DNA from: Sacculina carcini
Lineage: Eukaryota; Arthropoda; Thecostraca; Sacculinidae
Length of the DNA: 64,000 nt
Assembly: GCA_916048095.2 (NCBI GenBank)
Contig: OU696584.1
Span: forward strand, 5,265,849-5,329,848
Direction: 5' to 3'
Below are positions 31,339-41,557 of the stretch, piece after piece (the first letter of the stretch is position 1; every line of letters starts with the position of its first letter). Under the pieces are notes generated by a model, which saw only the letters and a program-made list of their open reading frames with translations, made no database searches and was not told the DNA's origin. The position numbers were made by a program, and so were the translations under genes.

Positions 31339-34300
31339 TAGCATTTAAACCCGCCCGTTGTGTGGAACAATTCATAAAATTAAATTCATATTTAATTAGT
31401 AAACATATTGCAAATAGATTATAGTAAATCCATAGAAATCCTAATCAATTGAAAAGTATAAGTTTAATTTTGTTGTATTGTTATTTTGACAAAATACTTA
31501 TACAATTCATAAATCGAACACGATCCTCTCTGGACCTTGAAGTCAAATCCGTTAGTTTTGTATATGAACTCGTTTTACACGGTGAAATTAAACGTTAGTT
31601 TATTAGTTTTTTTCCTCAACACTGCTCAAATTCACACCCGTCCTTCGTGTGTAGTAATTCAGAAGTGTAAAACTATCAAAACAATGAAACTTTCTGTCAT
31701 CTCTATAATTCCAGATTTATGCCTCCGCTAAAACAGCATATTCATATAGTTGGCATTGCATGATATTACAACCCATATCCTTATGCAACCTAAGCTTATG
31801 CAACTTGAAATTAAACCAATTAAATTATACAGTAAAATTCAGTAGTTAACTTTGTTCCCAGTAGTATTTTACCCGCCCGTCGGGCGGAACAATTCATGTG
31901 TAAATATTGTGGACAATAAAGCCATTCTATTCAGTATAGTGTAGCATTAATCAAACTGTACCCAATAAAACCACACCATCCATGCTTGGAGCTAATATGA
32001 TGCATTATTAATTGTGATTGGGCTTCAGTGAAATTTAATCGGTGTATATTCCTGTGTAATCGCAAGTGCTCATAATAGCTGTCAAATTGGTAATATATGC
32101 TTTTGACTTTACACCGCCGTAACTTCCTTCAGATACACTTTGTAAAATTACAAATTATACCGTATTGTAGAAAACAAGAATTGTAGCACGATGGTATAAT
32201 TTATTTTTATGTGTTACAAATATTTACTGAGAAATAGTAGAAAAAGGAATTACTTTCAGTCGCCCGGTGTTCAAGTGCAATTTTGGATGTATTTGAGAAT
32301 TTTGCCAATTTTACACGTTTTTTGTATCATTTGTGGGTATAAATTATAGCTTATCTTGTAGAACACAAAATTATCTACACAGTAGTATATTCCTGTGTAA
32401 TCGCAAGTGCGCATAATAGCTGTCAAATTGGCAATATGTCCTTTTGACTTTACACCGCCGAAACTTCCTTCAGATACACTTTGGAAAATTACAAATTATA
32501 CCGTATTGTAGAAAACAAGATTTCTAGCACGATGGTATAATTTATTTTTATGTGTAACAAATATTTACTGAGAAATAGTAGAAAAATGAATATATTTTAA
32601 TCACCCGGTGTTCAAGTGTAATTTTGGATGTATTTGAGAATTTTGCCAATTGTACACGTTTTTTGTATCATTTGTGGGTATAAATTATAGCTTATCTTGT
32701 AGAACACAAAATTATCTACACAGTAGTATATTCCTGTGTAATCGCAAGTGCGCATAATAGCTGTCAAATTGGCAATATGTCCTTTTGACTTTACACCGCC
32801 GAAACTTCCTTCAGATACACTTTGGAAAATTACAAATTATGCCGTATTGTAGAAAACAAGATTTCTAGCACGATGGTATAATTTATTTTTATGTGTAACA
32901 AATATTTACTGAGAAATAGTAGAAAAATGAATATATTTTAATCACCCGGTGTTCAAGTGTAATTTTGGATGTATTTGAGAATTTTGCCAATTGTACCCGT
33001 TTTTTGTATCATTTGTGGGTATAAATTATAGCTTATCTTGTAGAACACAAAATTATCTACACAGTAGTATATTCCTGTGTAATCGCAAGTGCGCATAATA
33101 GCTGTCAAATTGGCAATATGTCCTTTTGACTTTACACCGCCGAAACTTCCTTCAGATACACTTTGGAAAATTACAAATTATACCGTATTGTAGAAAACAA
33201 GATTTCTAGCAAGATGGTATAATTTATTTTTATGTATAACAAATAGGTACTGAGAAATAGTAGAAAAATGAATTTATTTTAGTCGCCCGGTGTTCAAGTG
33301 TAATTTTGGATGTAATTGAGAATTTTGCCAATTTTACACGTTTTTTGTATCATTTGTGGGTATAAATTATAACTTATATTGTAGAACACAAAATTCTCTA
33401 CACAGTAGTATATTCTTGTGTAATCGCAAGTGCGTAAATTGTGATTGGACTTCAGTGAAATTAAATCAGTGTATATTCCTGTGTAATCGCAAGTGCGCAT
33501 AATAGCTGTCAAATTGGCAATATGTCCTTTTGACTTTACACCGCCGTAACTTCCTTTAGATACACTTTGGAAAATTAAAAATTATACCGTATTGTAGAAA
33601 ACAAGATTTCTAGCACGATGGTATAATTTATTTTTATGTATGACAAACAGTTCCTGAGAAATGGGTAGAAAAATGAATTAATTTTAGTCGCCCGGTGTTC
33701 TAGTGTAATTTTGAATGTATTTGAGAATTTTGCCAATTTTACACGTTTTTTGTATCATTTGTGGGTATAAATTATAGTTTATCTTGTAGAACACAAAATT
33801 ATCTACACAGTAGTATATTCTTGTGTAATCGCAAGTGCGCATAATAGCTGTCAAATTGGCAATATGTCTTTTTGAATTTACACCGCCGTAACTTCCTTTA
33901 GGTACACTTTGGAAAATTAAACATTATACCGTATTGTAGAAAACAAAATTTCTAGCACGATGATATACTTTATTGTAATGTGTGACAAATAGTTACTGAG
34001 AAATAGTAGAAAAATGAATTAATTTTAGTCGGCCGGTGTTCAAGTGTAATTTTGGATGTATTTGAGAAATTTGCTAATTTTACACGTTTTTTGTATAATT
34101 TGTGGGTATAAATTAAAATATTTCTTGTAGAACACAAAATTATCTACACAATAGTATAATTTTTATAGCTGTAACTCTGCTGGTTTATGAGGAATAGATA
34201 GGGGAATATTGACCAAAATATTCGCGTTTTTAGTGCTAATTTTGCCTTTTTGACTTTGTCATTTACACTTCACACCGCCGTAACTTTTGTTTAATACACT

Positions 34301-34864
34301 TTCGAAAATTAAAAATTATGCCGTGTTGTAGCAAACAAAATTCCCAGCATGATGGTATTATTTATTTAGATGTGTGATTATTAGTTTTGGAGAAATAGAG
34401 AAAAAAGTATAGAAAATCGGACGCGTGGAGTTTAAATAAATTTTTGAATGTAGATTGATTGTTTTCCATTTTACATGTTTTATATTTAATTTTTGGGTAT
34501 AAATTGTAATTCGTTGAGTAGAAAAGAAAATTTTCTACACAGTGGTATAATTTTTATAGTTGTACTATTGCTGGTTTAGGAGGATTAGTTTTCAGAAAAT
34601 TGACCAAAATTTTCGCATTTTTCAGGGTTCATTTTGTCTTTTCACCGCTATAACTTTTTCTGATTTCATTTTTGAAATTTAAAATTTAATCTAAAGTGTA
34701 GACCAGAACATTTCCAACGTGATGGTATAAATTGTTGGCGGGTAGGCTGAGTGGTGGCCGAATAATAGCTGATAGAAAATGGACCAAGGAGGGTCGAACA
34801 GACACACAGACACACACACAGACACACACACACACACACACAGAGGATCTCTTTTATATATAGA
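31338..34864 (-). mobile_element. Long non-autonomous Helitron H7
   Basis: Minus-strand element, complete by its ends: 5' TCTATATATAAAAGAGATCC at 34864 and 3' AATGCTAG at 31341-31338, with the hairpin at about 31353. The array markers TGTGTAATCGCAAG lie at 32053, 32394, 32735, 33076 and 33417 (four spacings of exactly 341), then 33480 (63) and 33822 (342). The 3' half is short, with few hairpin modules, so it differs from H2-H4 mainly by module loss. It faces H6/S by its 3' end. Confidence 0.88.
32053..33830 (-). repeat. 341-bp tandem array of H7
   Basis: Five consecutive units with the same 341-bp spacing, then a 63-bp partial unit and another full one. Confidence 0.92.
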
Positions 34865-34871
34865 TATATAT

Positions 34872-35120
34872 ATATATATATATTTTGGAAGGAGGCCATT
34901 ATGTATGCACGATTTGTTATAATCAACAGCAATCTGGGCACTGTTGTGCTGGTACGATAGCTTCTCTATGCTGCGCACGATTTTTCTGTGTTCAGGAGAC
35001 AACACACTCAGTTGTTCACTGAAGTTTATTCCTCGAGGTACCTTTCGGCTATCACTAGCCATCGTCAGGAGAAGTAGATATAACACAATACAAAACAAAA
35101 TACACAATACCAAACAGTAC
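34872..35120 (-). mobile_element. PLE-B second (partial) copy, 5' region as pseudo-LTR
   Basis: On the minus strand, downstream of the PLE-B stop codon, comes a hammerhead-like core and a new start of a PLE-type frame: MASDSRKVPRG, LSVLSPEHRKIVRSIEKL, VDYNKSCIHNGLLPKY. It runs into (TA)n after about 60 codons. A 3' copy that repeats only the 5' part of the element is the pseudo-LTR layout of PLEs. Confidence 0.6.
35043..35068 (-). ncRNA. Hammerhead-like core containing the PLE-B start codon
   Basis: Minus strand: CTGACGA, T, GGCTA-GTGA-TAGCC, GAAA. Boxes and the 5-bp stem II fit a hammerhead. The ATG at 35062-35060 overlaps the last A of CTGACGA plus TG, and the stem encodes A-S-D-S-R. Stem III and the cleavage triplet are not clear. 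Confidence 0.45.
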
Positions 35121-35221
35121 ACGATAAACGGTGTTTATATACAAGGTGAGACAATATATCACTCATGTGCCAATGTGGCACCTACATAATGACACCTATG
35201 CGGCAAACGGTCGTTACAAAA

Positions 35222-35956
35222 TTAGCACCTATGTGCCAAGGTCGATTGGTGTCGCATGGATGGGAGGGCGACATCTGGCTGTTGTTGAATGTTAATTTCA
35301 CATTTATTTTTATTAATAAATACAGCTTCAATTATTTTGAGCCTACGGATATCATTTTCTCTGTAAATGATTTCGGTTTTCTCATCCATAGTCTTTCGGT
35401 CCACTTTGATTTGATGCTGCTGGCGGTAGTGCCTGGCAATGGCTCCGTCTTGAAGGTGTGCTGAAATTCGTTTGGACAGCGTTGTTGTTGTGTAGCCAAT
35501 GTAGTGCGAGTTTCGGCGACTGCAGTCACCAGTTGTACATGTATGCTGGTACACTACATTGGTTTCTTGCAACATGCTGGTCTTGGGAAGGCAACTGTTC
35601 TTCATCACTAAGCTGCGTGTTTTGCGTGTCTTGTAATAAATGACAAGCTGCAACTTGGTGCCTTCTTCTGTTGGCTGCACGTTTCTATCGACGATTCTTC
35701 TGATGGCGTTCTCATCATCTCGATAGGCAGAAGACATGATGTTCTTGTAGTACAATTTGATGGTCATTGTCTTTTTGTGTTTTCTCTCTTCTTCGATATA
35801 TTTCGACAATTTGTCGCGTATTACACGATCAATGGTCGTTTGTTCGTAGCCGTTGTTTACTAGTAGTTGCCGGACTCTGTTCAGCTCTGTGCTCGTTGCA
35901 GACCATGTTGAGCAATGCGTAATCGCTCTGTTCACGAACGACCTTATGACGCTCAT
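35222..35956 (-). CDS. PLE-B protein, C-terminal part with GIY-YIG endonuclease
   Basis: 244-codon open frame. The GIY-YIG domain spans about residues 134-200: VVYQHTC with C140 and C145 as finger cysteines, YIGYTTTTLSKRISAHL (152-168, R163 conserved), HYRQQH, and E200 in EAVFI. Only about 14 residues of the end of the frame are unlike other PLEs. The RT domain is missing upstream; the D1 block begins at 35993. It is distinct from family A in sequence and in the spacing of its cysteines. Confidence 0.85.
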   Translation of the reverse strand: MSVIRSFVNRAITHCSTWSATSTELNRVRQLLVNNGYEQTTIDRVIRDKLSKYIEEERKHKKTMTIKLYYKNIMSSAYRDDENAIRRIVDRNVQPTEEGTKLQLVIYYKTRKTRSLVMKNSCLPKTSMLQETNVVYQHTCTTGDCSRRNSHYIGYTTTTLSKRISAHLQDGAIARHYRQQHQIKVDRKTMDEKTEIIYRENDIRRLKIIEAVFINKNKCEINIQQQPDVALPSMRHQSTLAHRC

Positions 35957-36000
35957 CTTATACGCTTGCGGGCACTCACTAGCATGTGTATTGTGCTTTT

Positions 36001-36172
36001 ATGAATTGTCTGAAGATGTAGTCAGTAAACTCCGAAACGTTACAGAATATAGGAACGCTTTTGAAGTGTTTGTGTCAAAGCGACCAGAAACTGGCAAGAG
36101 ATTTAGAATCCACCAGGAAAAAGATTGCAAAATGCGAAATTGCAATTGACTTTAATCTCGTTTGTAAGCGCG

Positions 36173-36176
<4 letters not shown>
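36001..36176 (+). mobile_element. PLE-C 5' region / pseudo-LTR, copy in D1
   Basis: A hammerhead-like core at 36010-36038 (CTGAAGA ... GAAAC) is followed by a frame reading SVNSETLQNIGTLLKCL, QKLARDLESTRKKIAKCE, FNLVCKRE, then (TA)n. The start codon seen in D2 is followed here by a stop (ATGTAG). It resembles the N-terminal helix-rich stretch of PLE proteins only in general character, so the family is inferred from the shared layout with PLE-B. Confidence 0.5.

Positions 36177-36243
<67 letters not shown>
36177..36243. repeat. (TA)n microsatellite
   Basis: TA tract ending the PLE-C segment. Confidence 0.97.
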
Positions 36244-36249
<6 letters not shown>

Positions 36250-36250
<1 letters not shown>

Positions 36251-36318
36251 TGATATAAGATGAAGTTGAACTTCTTCAGACACAATGTCTGAAGAAGTTC
36301 AACTTCATCTTATATCAT
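36250..36318. repeat. 33-bp perfect inverted repeat with 3-base loop
   Basis: Arms 36250-36282 and 36286-36318 are exact reverse complements, separated by CAA. The right arm continues as the PLE terminal segment also present at 707-790, so two such ends are fused nose to nose. Confidence 0.95.
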
Positions 36319-36375
36319 TTATCCACCAGACACGTGAGTACTCCATTTCATTTTGGATCTAAATATACATATATG

Positions 36376-36411
<36 letters not shown>

Positions 36412-36425
36412 TATATACATATACG
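36319..36425 (+). mobile_element. PLE terminal segment with (TA)/(TATG) tail
   Basis: CACGTGAGTACTCCAT and TTTGGATCTAAATATA match the reverse complement of 707-760. A mixed TA/TATG microsatellite follows at 36365-36420. Confidence 0.6.
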
Positions 36426-36446
36426 GAACATTTACATTAAAAATAC

Positions 36447-36510
36447 CACCAATGATAAATACCAAAATAAATACCACCAAAATAAATACCACCAAAATAA
36501 ATACCACCAA
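36447..36510 (+). repeat. 15-bp tandem repeat
   Basis: AAAATAAATACCACC repeated three to four times, found only in D1. Confidence 0.85.
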
Positions 36511-36527
36511 TGTCTACCAGTGTGTGA

Positions 36528-36716
36528 GAATGAAGATAGTTAACTCCGAAATATTACGCCAACAAAACATCGGTCAATTGCTGAACAGACTTGACAAAAG
36601 AGACCGACAACTCGCAAGGAATATCGAAACAACTAGGAGAAAACTAGTCAACTGCGAATGCGCAATTTATTTCAATCTCGTTTGTTTGAGAGAGAATATA
36701 TATATATATATATATA
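36528..36716 (+). mobile_element. Diverged PLE-C 5' region, second copy
   Basis: The frame from ATG 36530 reads VNSEILRQQNIGQLLNRL, RQLARNIETTRRKLVNCE, FNLVCLREN. It is clearly related to the 36001-36176 segment but changed at about half the residues, and again dissolves into (TA)n. The hammerhead boxes are degraded apart from CCGAAA. Confidence 0.5.
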
Positions 36717-36721
36717 ATTAC

Positions 36722-36967
36722 ATGAAAATGCACTTTGTCACGAACACAACTCGAGAATTTAATTCACACAAACCTTTTGAGTTATGATATATGTGTATAT
36801 GTTGCGTATGTATGTATATATGATGATGTTGTGAATGTGCATACATATGTAGTTGATCATGGGTGGCTTGGGTGTGTGTGTATGAGCGTGTGAATGTTCA
36901 TATTGTACTGAAAAGCCTGATGATGTATATCTTGATGGATGAGCAATAAATGCAATTTACTTTACTT
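36722..36967 (+). mobile_element. LINE-like 3' tail
   Basis: Non-coding stretch ending GATGAGCAATAAATGCAATT then TACTTTACTTTAC, the kind of polyadenylation-plus-short-repeat terminus left by LINEs. A matching copy lies at 56424-56678. No coding part is attached. Confidence 0.4.
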
Positions 36968-37289
36968 TACATACACGGTATGGTTGATGCTTCGTGTGTG
37001 TGTGTATGTGTCGGACTTTTGGAATCGTCTCTGTCACGTGCAGCGTGCGTGCTGCTGGCCGCTGCTTGTTTTCGCCCACTCGCGACGGCATATCCAGAAA
37101 TATCCGGCTTGAACCGTCTGCAGTGTGTACGAGCTGGATATTGGGGAGGCGGGTGTGTATCAGGGTGTGTGTGTGTGTGTGTGCGTGTGTGTGTGTATGT
37201 GTGCAAAGCGACCAACACTCAACAAACACATGTGTATCACTGCTGCCTTCGATGCACTATCAATGTAACACACACGATATATAGTGCAT
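36968..37289. other. GT-rich unassigned segment
   Basis: No gene recognised. (GT)n lies at about 37158-37202. The middle (37020-37150) has balanced composition and is well conserved in D2 (56700-56990), but every frame is short or low in complexity. Confidence 0.6.
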
Positions 37290-37745
37290 TGAATTGAATT
37301 GGGGATCAATGTAGAAAGTCTCGAGCGAAAACTGCAGCACGCATATGACTATTTCTCTTCTAACAAGATGAAAATAAATCCTGAAAAACACTAGTTCTAC
37401 TAGCAGGCACAAACTATATATTGTCCACTTTTCCGGAAATAATAATAAAATTCATGGGAACCAATTTTGCAGTGCATAATTCTATGAAATTACGTGACAA
37501 TAGACAAGCATTTGGATTTTAAGCAGCATATCGACAATCTGGCACACAAATCGTTAGCAACATTGCTCATGCACATTAACAGATCGCTGATCAAGGCTTT
37601 CATCACGTCGATTTTAATATACTTTATAAGTGCATGTGGGACCGCGTGCTCTGAACATCAACACAAGCTACAGAAAATATTGAATTTTTGTGCTCGAATT
37701 TTTACATATACAAGAAAGCGTGACTATATAACAGAGGTATACATT
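37290..37745 (+). pseudogene. LINE reverse transcriptase, post-catalytic fragment
   Basis: Translation in pieces gives NVESLERKL, DYFSSNKMKINPEK, then VTIDKHLDFKQHIDNLAHKS and SACGTACSEHQHKLQKI. This is the stretch after the RT active site in APE-type LINEs (KMKLNPEKT, LGV-ID--L-F--HI, Y----W). It is interrupted by stops before 37494 and joins the next LINE piece in frame. Confidence 0.7.
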
Positions 37746-37799
37746 ATAGTGGGAATAGCGAAAATCACTGAACGTGTTACAAGCAATAACATCAACAAC

Positions 37800-38240
37800 A
37801 TGTATTCACAAATCCCACTCTCACAATCACAACGCGGCTTCAGATCACTGCACTCTACCACCACACTGCTCACAAAACTCACACAGACCATGATGGGTAA
37901 CATAAACACAACAAAACAACCACACCGAACACTACTCATAACACTCGACATCAGCAAAACCTTCGACAGAGTTCCACGACACAATCTCACAAACAAAATA
38001 CCAAACACCACAATATCACAAAGAGATGAATACACACTTATACACAAATGAATACACAAATACACACTTCACAATATCACAAAGAGATGGCAGATGGCAG
38101 ATGCGCTGGCAGATGCGCCCATGTAAGGTACAACGGGCAATCATCTCACACACGCAACATAACAAACGGAGTCCCTCAGGGCTCCGTTTTAGCACCAACA
38201 CTATTCAACCTATACCTACATGACATGCCAGCACCCAAAT
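37800..38240 (+). pseudogene. LINE reverse-transcriptase fragment (family d), copy 1
   Basis: SQRGFRSLHSTTTLLTKL, then LITLDISKTFDRVPRHNL (RT motif A) and TNGVPQGSVLAPTLFNLYLH (motif B). The segment between motifs A and B carries an internal tandem duplication of ATATCACAAAGAGATG sequence and shifts frame. The catalytic YADD block is missing here but present in copy 3 as YADG (50600). Confidence 0.8.
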
Positions 38241-38254
38241 CAGTATTCAAGTAT

Positions 38255-38531
38255 ATGTCAGAAATGGATGAGACGGAACAGTTATTCTCGAGTTATGCAC
38301 AATCCAGTGGAAGAAGAGGACACAAAATAAAACTGAAAAAACGAGGTGCCGCAGTAATTTGAAAACGTTTAGTTTTCCGTATAAATGCGTGGATAAATGG
38401 AATAAATTAAGGGGAAAAGTATTCGATAGTGAAAAGAATAAGGCACATTTAAGACAAAGCTGGACAGTTGTGCATATCGAGAAGGGACAGTCCGAGCCTA
38501 AAGGCTCTCCTCCCGTATCAACAAATCGGTG
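38255..38531 (+). pseudogene. LINE C-terminal fragment
   Basis: One frame reads CRSNLKTFSFPYKCVDKWNK, LRGKVFDSEKNKAHLRQ and ends KGSPPVSTNR then stop. The pattern of an arginine-rich start, V--WN-LP-like block and closing helix is the usual LINE ORF2 C-terminus. It joins the preceding RT piece without the intervening domain. Confidence 0.55.
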
Positions 38532-39190
38532 AATACATACACACACAAACACACTGTAATAAGTATTCGTATTGTGTATGTACAGTGTGATGAAATCGTG
38601 TAACCGCGTAGGTGTGTTTGTATGTCTGTATGTATGTGTATGTTCAAGTGCGCGAATGGTGTGCCTGCTCTTTTCCATGAATGCGAGTTACCGTGTATGT
38701 GCGCGTATATGTCTGCGTGTGTGAGTGGTTCATGCTGCTTGGCTTGTCACGTGACTCGAGTACTGTGTGCTGATTGGTCGGTGTACTTTGACATTGTGAC
38801 GTGTGACGCCTGTGCGTGTGGCTGAAGCGAGCTACAAGCAGTCTGGTTTTGAGCGTTGTGAATGTTGGTGGTGTTCGTGTGTTTGTGGTGTATTTGTAAT
38901 TGTGGTTGGTGCTAGGCCACAGTGTTTATTGTTTATTATAAGTTTTTTTTTCAAGAGTGCATTTCAGTGCTATCATTTCATCGTCGTCCTCATCTTCATT
39001 GAATACATCTCTATTTATTCTACATATTGTCAGGAGAGAGAAATAAACCACACAATTGAAAATATGGTAATTCACAATTAAGTGAATTTCACTATTGTTT
39101 TCATTAGTTTTAGTGGAATTTCTGCAAGCAATTTGAGCTCAACTTTTAGCGAGTTTTAGCGCAGCAAAACGTCACAACACTTGTCTTCAC
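38532..39190. other. Unassigned GT-rich and mixed segment
   Basis: GT/GTAT-rich to about 38720, then balanced sequence with GTCACGTGACTCGAG at about 38748 and AATAAA at 39041. It could be part of the LTR of the broken Gypsy fragment downstream, but I cannot define ends. It is conserved in D2 at 58233-58890. Confidence 0.4.
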
Positions 39191-39370
39191 TCACTCTTGT
39201 TTGATGCGTCCTGCTGCCCAATCGTTCAGCTCGCCTGTCTCTTGCATTCGCCTGAGATGCGACTCCAACGATGTCCGGCTATTGGCAGCCGCCTCTGGCT
39301 GACGGCTGAAGACTGAGCCGTGAAACAGCTGCTGCAGCCGCGCAGACGGCCCGTCAGCCGACAGCTTCAT
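39191..39370 (-). CDS. Small open frame, 59 codons, unknown
   Basis: GC-rich minus-strand frame: MKLSADGPSARLQQLFHG, SVFSRQPEAAANSRTSLESH, LRRMQETGELNDWAAG, RIKQE. It extends upstream without stop through WTRKRLLHTRLLARKM. Both copies (D2: 58892-59071) keep it open with the same ends, and its composition differs sharply from the AT-rich neighbours. The mixed residue use looks like true coding sequence, perhaps an exon or the edge of an element gene. No family recognised. Confidence 0.3.
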   Translation of the reverse strand: MKLSADGPSARLQQLFHGSVFSRQPEAAANSRTSLESHLRRMQETGELNDWAAGRIKQE

Positions 39371-39600
39371 CTTTCGCGCCAGCAGCCGAGTGTGCAGCAG
39401 GCGCTTGCGGGTCCACGGAGTCAGTTGTGTGTTTTAGTTGGATGACAGACTAATTTTGGCCAGAGCTGAATGAGACGGGTGGCGCGTGCCGCTTGTCAAT
39501 TCATCTGTCATAAAATAATAAAAATGAAAACAGAAAGTGCAAAGAATTAAGATTCAGGAAATAGGGAAGATATGAATGCAAACAATTGGGAGAGAATGAA
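39371..39600. other. Unassigned segment
   Basis: Continuation of the GC-rich stretch to about 39500, then A-rich sequence. Only the upstream extension of the 59-codon frame is notable. Confidence 0.4.
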
Positions 39601-39639
39601 AAAAAAAATTCAATGCAACCGTTTCGATTATCGAAAGCA

Positions 39640-40030
39640 ATCCAATGGACTAATTAAACGGTGCTGTACTAACTGTCAGCGGACAAAAGTTCACCAACAC
39701 ACGAAACCTCCAGTGCTAAAGTTCACTGAAGCCGCCGGCCGGTTCGAAACCGTTCCTATAGATATCATTGGACCTCTGCCGGAGCAGGCATCGTTCTCGT
39801 GTTTTCTGCCGTTGCGCATGTGTTAACGTGCATAGATCGAGCCACTCGCTGGATGGAAGCGGTTCCGCTGTCTGATATTACATCTGAGTATGTCGCTCAC
39901 TCCTTCTTTGAGACATGGGTTGCCCGCTTTGATGAGCCAATCCACGCTGTCACTGATCAAGGGAGGCAATCTGATAGCGAACTGTTTGAACATCTGACCA
40001 AATGCACAAGTTTTTACAGGGTGGTGCAAT
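39640..40030 (+). pseudogene. Ty3/Gypsy integrase fragment, broken fossil
   Basis: Recognisable by CCTNCQRTKVHQH (zinc finger end), ETVPIDIIGPLPE (first catalytic aspartate), TCIDRATRWMEAVPL and HAVTDQGRQSDSELF (second aspartate). It is a different lineage from the element at 4002-8219. Only part of the integrase remains, in broken frames; no LTRs identified. Confidence 0.8.
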
Positions 40031-40150
40031 TGTGCTTAAATGTTGTGATTATTTTTAGCCATGTTTTATTGTCACTCCACTAAGGGAGTACTGTAGTCTC
40101 ATTGTCACGTTGCTTACGCCCATTGCAATATTTGCGTGTGTTTCGTTTTA

Positions 40151-40258
40151 GTGTACAACCGGTTTGTCTGTGTGTATGTGCGCTTGTGTGTTGGCGACTA
40201 GAGGCTCGTGTTTGACCTGTGACGCACGCGGGTCATTGACCGCGTGTCTCTGTATGTG
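40151..40258 (+). repeat. 108-bp repeat R108, copy 1
   Basis: GTGTACAACCGGTTTGTCTG to CTCTGTATG, also at 50793-50900 and 59763-59870. In the second place it is joined to a LINE fragment, so it travels separately from the D block. Confidence 0.85.
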
Positions 40259-40678
40259 TGTGCGTGTGCAGGGCAAGTGACCAGTAACTTGTGCTGTCGT
40301 GTCTGGGTTTGTCCTTGTTGGGGTAGCGTTGAGCTTAGCGTTTGCTGCCTAATACACTGTGTGCGGTTTTCTCAACTTTTCGTTTCTAAATCGTCACAGT
40401 GACAAGCATCATACAAAATTGTCTGTTATAGCCTGCCTCTTTCCGTCAAAAACTTCAACGTGTAAATCCATTTCAACACGAGAAAAATAACATTCACAAT
40501 CTATTCAATACTCATTCACACTCTATTCAATACTCATTTTGCTACAAAAAATAAATCGAATTATTTTCTCATATGACTGTCAATAGTGTTTAGAAGCACA
40601 AAATTACAAAAAAAAACGTGGGCGTTAAACGCTTGCCGGCAACACCTTTTGCACGTAGAAAAACAACAAAAAGACGCC
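40259..40678. other. Unassigned segment
   Basis: No gene, repeat end or motif recognised. A 20-base direct repeat (TCTATTCAATACTCATT type) occurs at about 40500-40540. Confidence 0.5.
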
Positions 40679-40721
40679 CATGCTGCAGCGTGTGCTGCAC
40701 GTGCCTACAGGCTGCAGCATG
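40679..40721. ncRNA. Covarying hairpin
   Basis: CATGCTGCAGC (40679-40689) pairs with GCTGCAGCATG (40711-40721), loop 21 bases. In D2 both arms changed together (CATGTTGCAGC and GCTGCAACATG), keeping all 11 pairs. Confidence 0.4.
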
Positions 40722-40896
40722 CAAGCACATGCTTCTTGCACGTGCGTCTATTCAAGGAAGAGTCAAGCTTTAGTGTCACCCCCTCGCTACATCCCCCTGG
40801 GCAGCAGTTGTCTGACCGAACATGCAAAGCCGTGTATATTCTGTACACCTCTTTTTTCCTGTTGGCTTTTGCCTTCACTTGCCTTTCTTGCCGAAC

Positions 40897-41184
40897 CAGG
40901 GGCTCTTAACCGGGGGTGCGAGCATGGATCCTAGGGGGTGCGAGGATTTCTGTAATACTTATAAGAAAAATTTAACGTTTAACCTATGCATTATATTTTA
41001 TTGGAAAAACGTAGTTTTGCTCATTCCTTTTGAAGCTATATGAATGAATATTGAATAAAAATGTTTTCTTATTACGTTGTTTGTTTTTTCATGTTTTCAT
41101 ATAGCTATCAAGAATCCATGGGCAGCGAGAACTGATTGATGATTTGAAAGGCGTGCGAGCACTTAGAAATGTTAAGAGCCACTG
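40897..41184. mobile_element. hAT-type MITE, copy 1
   Basis: 288 bp. Left end CAGGGGCTCTTAAC, right end GTTAAGAGCCACTG; the ends are inverted repeats with one mismatch and match the hAT pattern. The 8-bp flanks TGCCGAAC and ACGTAAAC agree only in part. No coding capacity. Same element at 60509-60796. Confidence 0.65.
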
Positions 41185-41508
41185 ACGTAAACAAATGTGT
41201 GCTGATATTCATGCGCTATACTTGCAACATGCTGGTTCTTTTTGTGAATGTGATATGCAGGGTCGTAGCAACCGCCCGCCAAACCCTCGGGCGGTGGTCG
41301 CCGAGTGTTATGGGGGCCCGTTACCTCACGCATGATATTTAGATTTGTCATAAAGTGGCGCATAAAAGTGCCCAGCTAAATGGAGACCGACGGGCTGCTC
41401 GTAACTGCATTTCCCCAAAGTTAGACCTATATTATAATGGTGTTTTATTCATAAAGCACTTAGAAAGGTCAAGAATCACTGACGTAAACTAATGTGTGCT
41501 GATATTCA
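41159..41508 (+). repeat. Pair of 52-bp direct repeats
   Basis: CACTTAGAAATGTTAAGAGC... at 41159-41210 recurs as CACTTAGAAAGGTCAAGAAT... at 41457-41508, both ending GTGTGCTGATATTCA. The second may be the decayed right end of another hAT copy. Between them lies an 8-bp stem ACCGCCCG/CGGGCGGT. Confidence 0.7.
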
Positions 41509-41557
41509 GCCAAGTATGCCCGGCTGTCTACGCTTCGCTGACGGTCACCGACGACAG

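Noticed and set aside
35985-35995. CTAG at the left edge of D1, as if D1 were bounded by a Helitron
   Set aside because: No hairpin precedes it at the expected distance and D2 lacks it at the matching border.
36950-37297. Overlapping frames around 36950-37300 (also 56644-56998)
   Set aside because: Frames on both strands consist of HTHTHT or VCVCV through (GT)n. The short balanced part matches no family I know.
40586-40909. 107-codon frame with cysteines
   Set aside because: It differs in start and in several residues in D2, runs into the hAT MITE end, and overlaps other frames of similar length.
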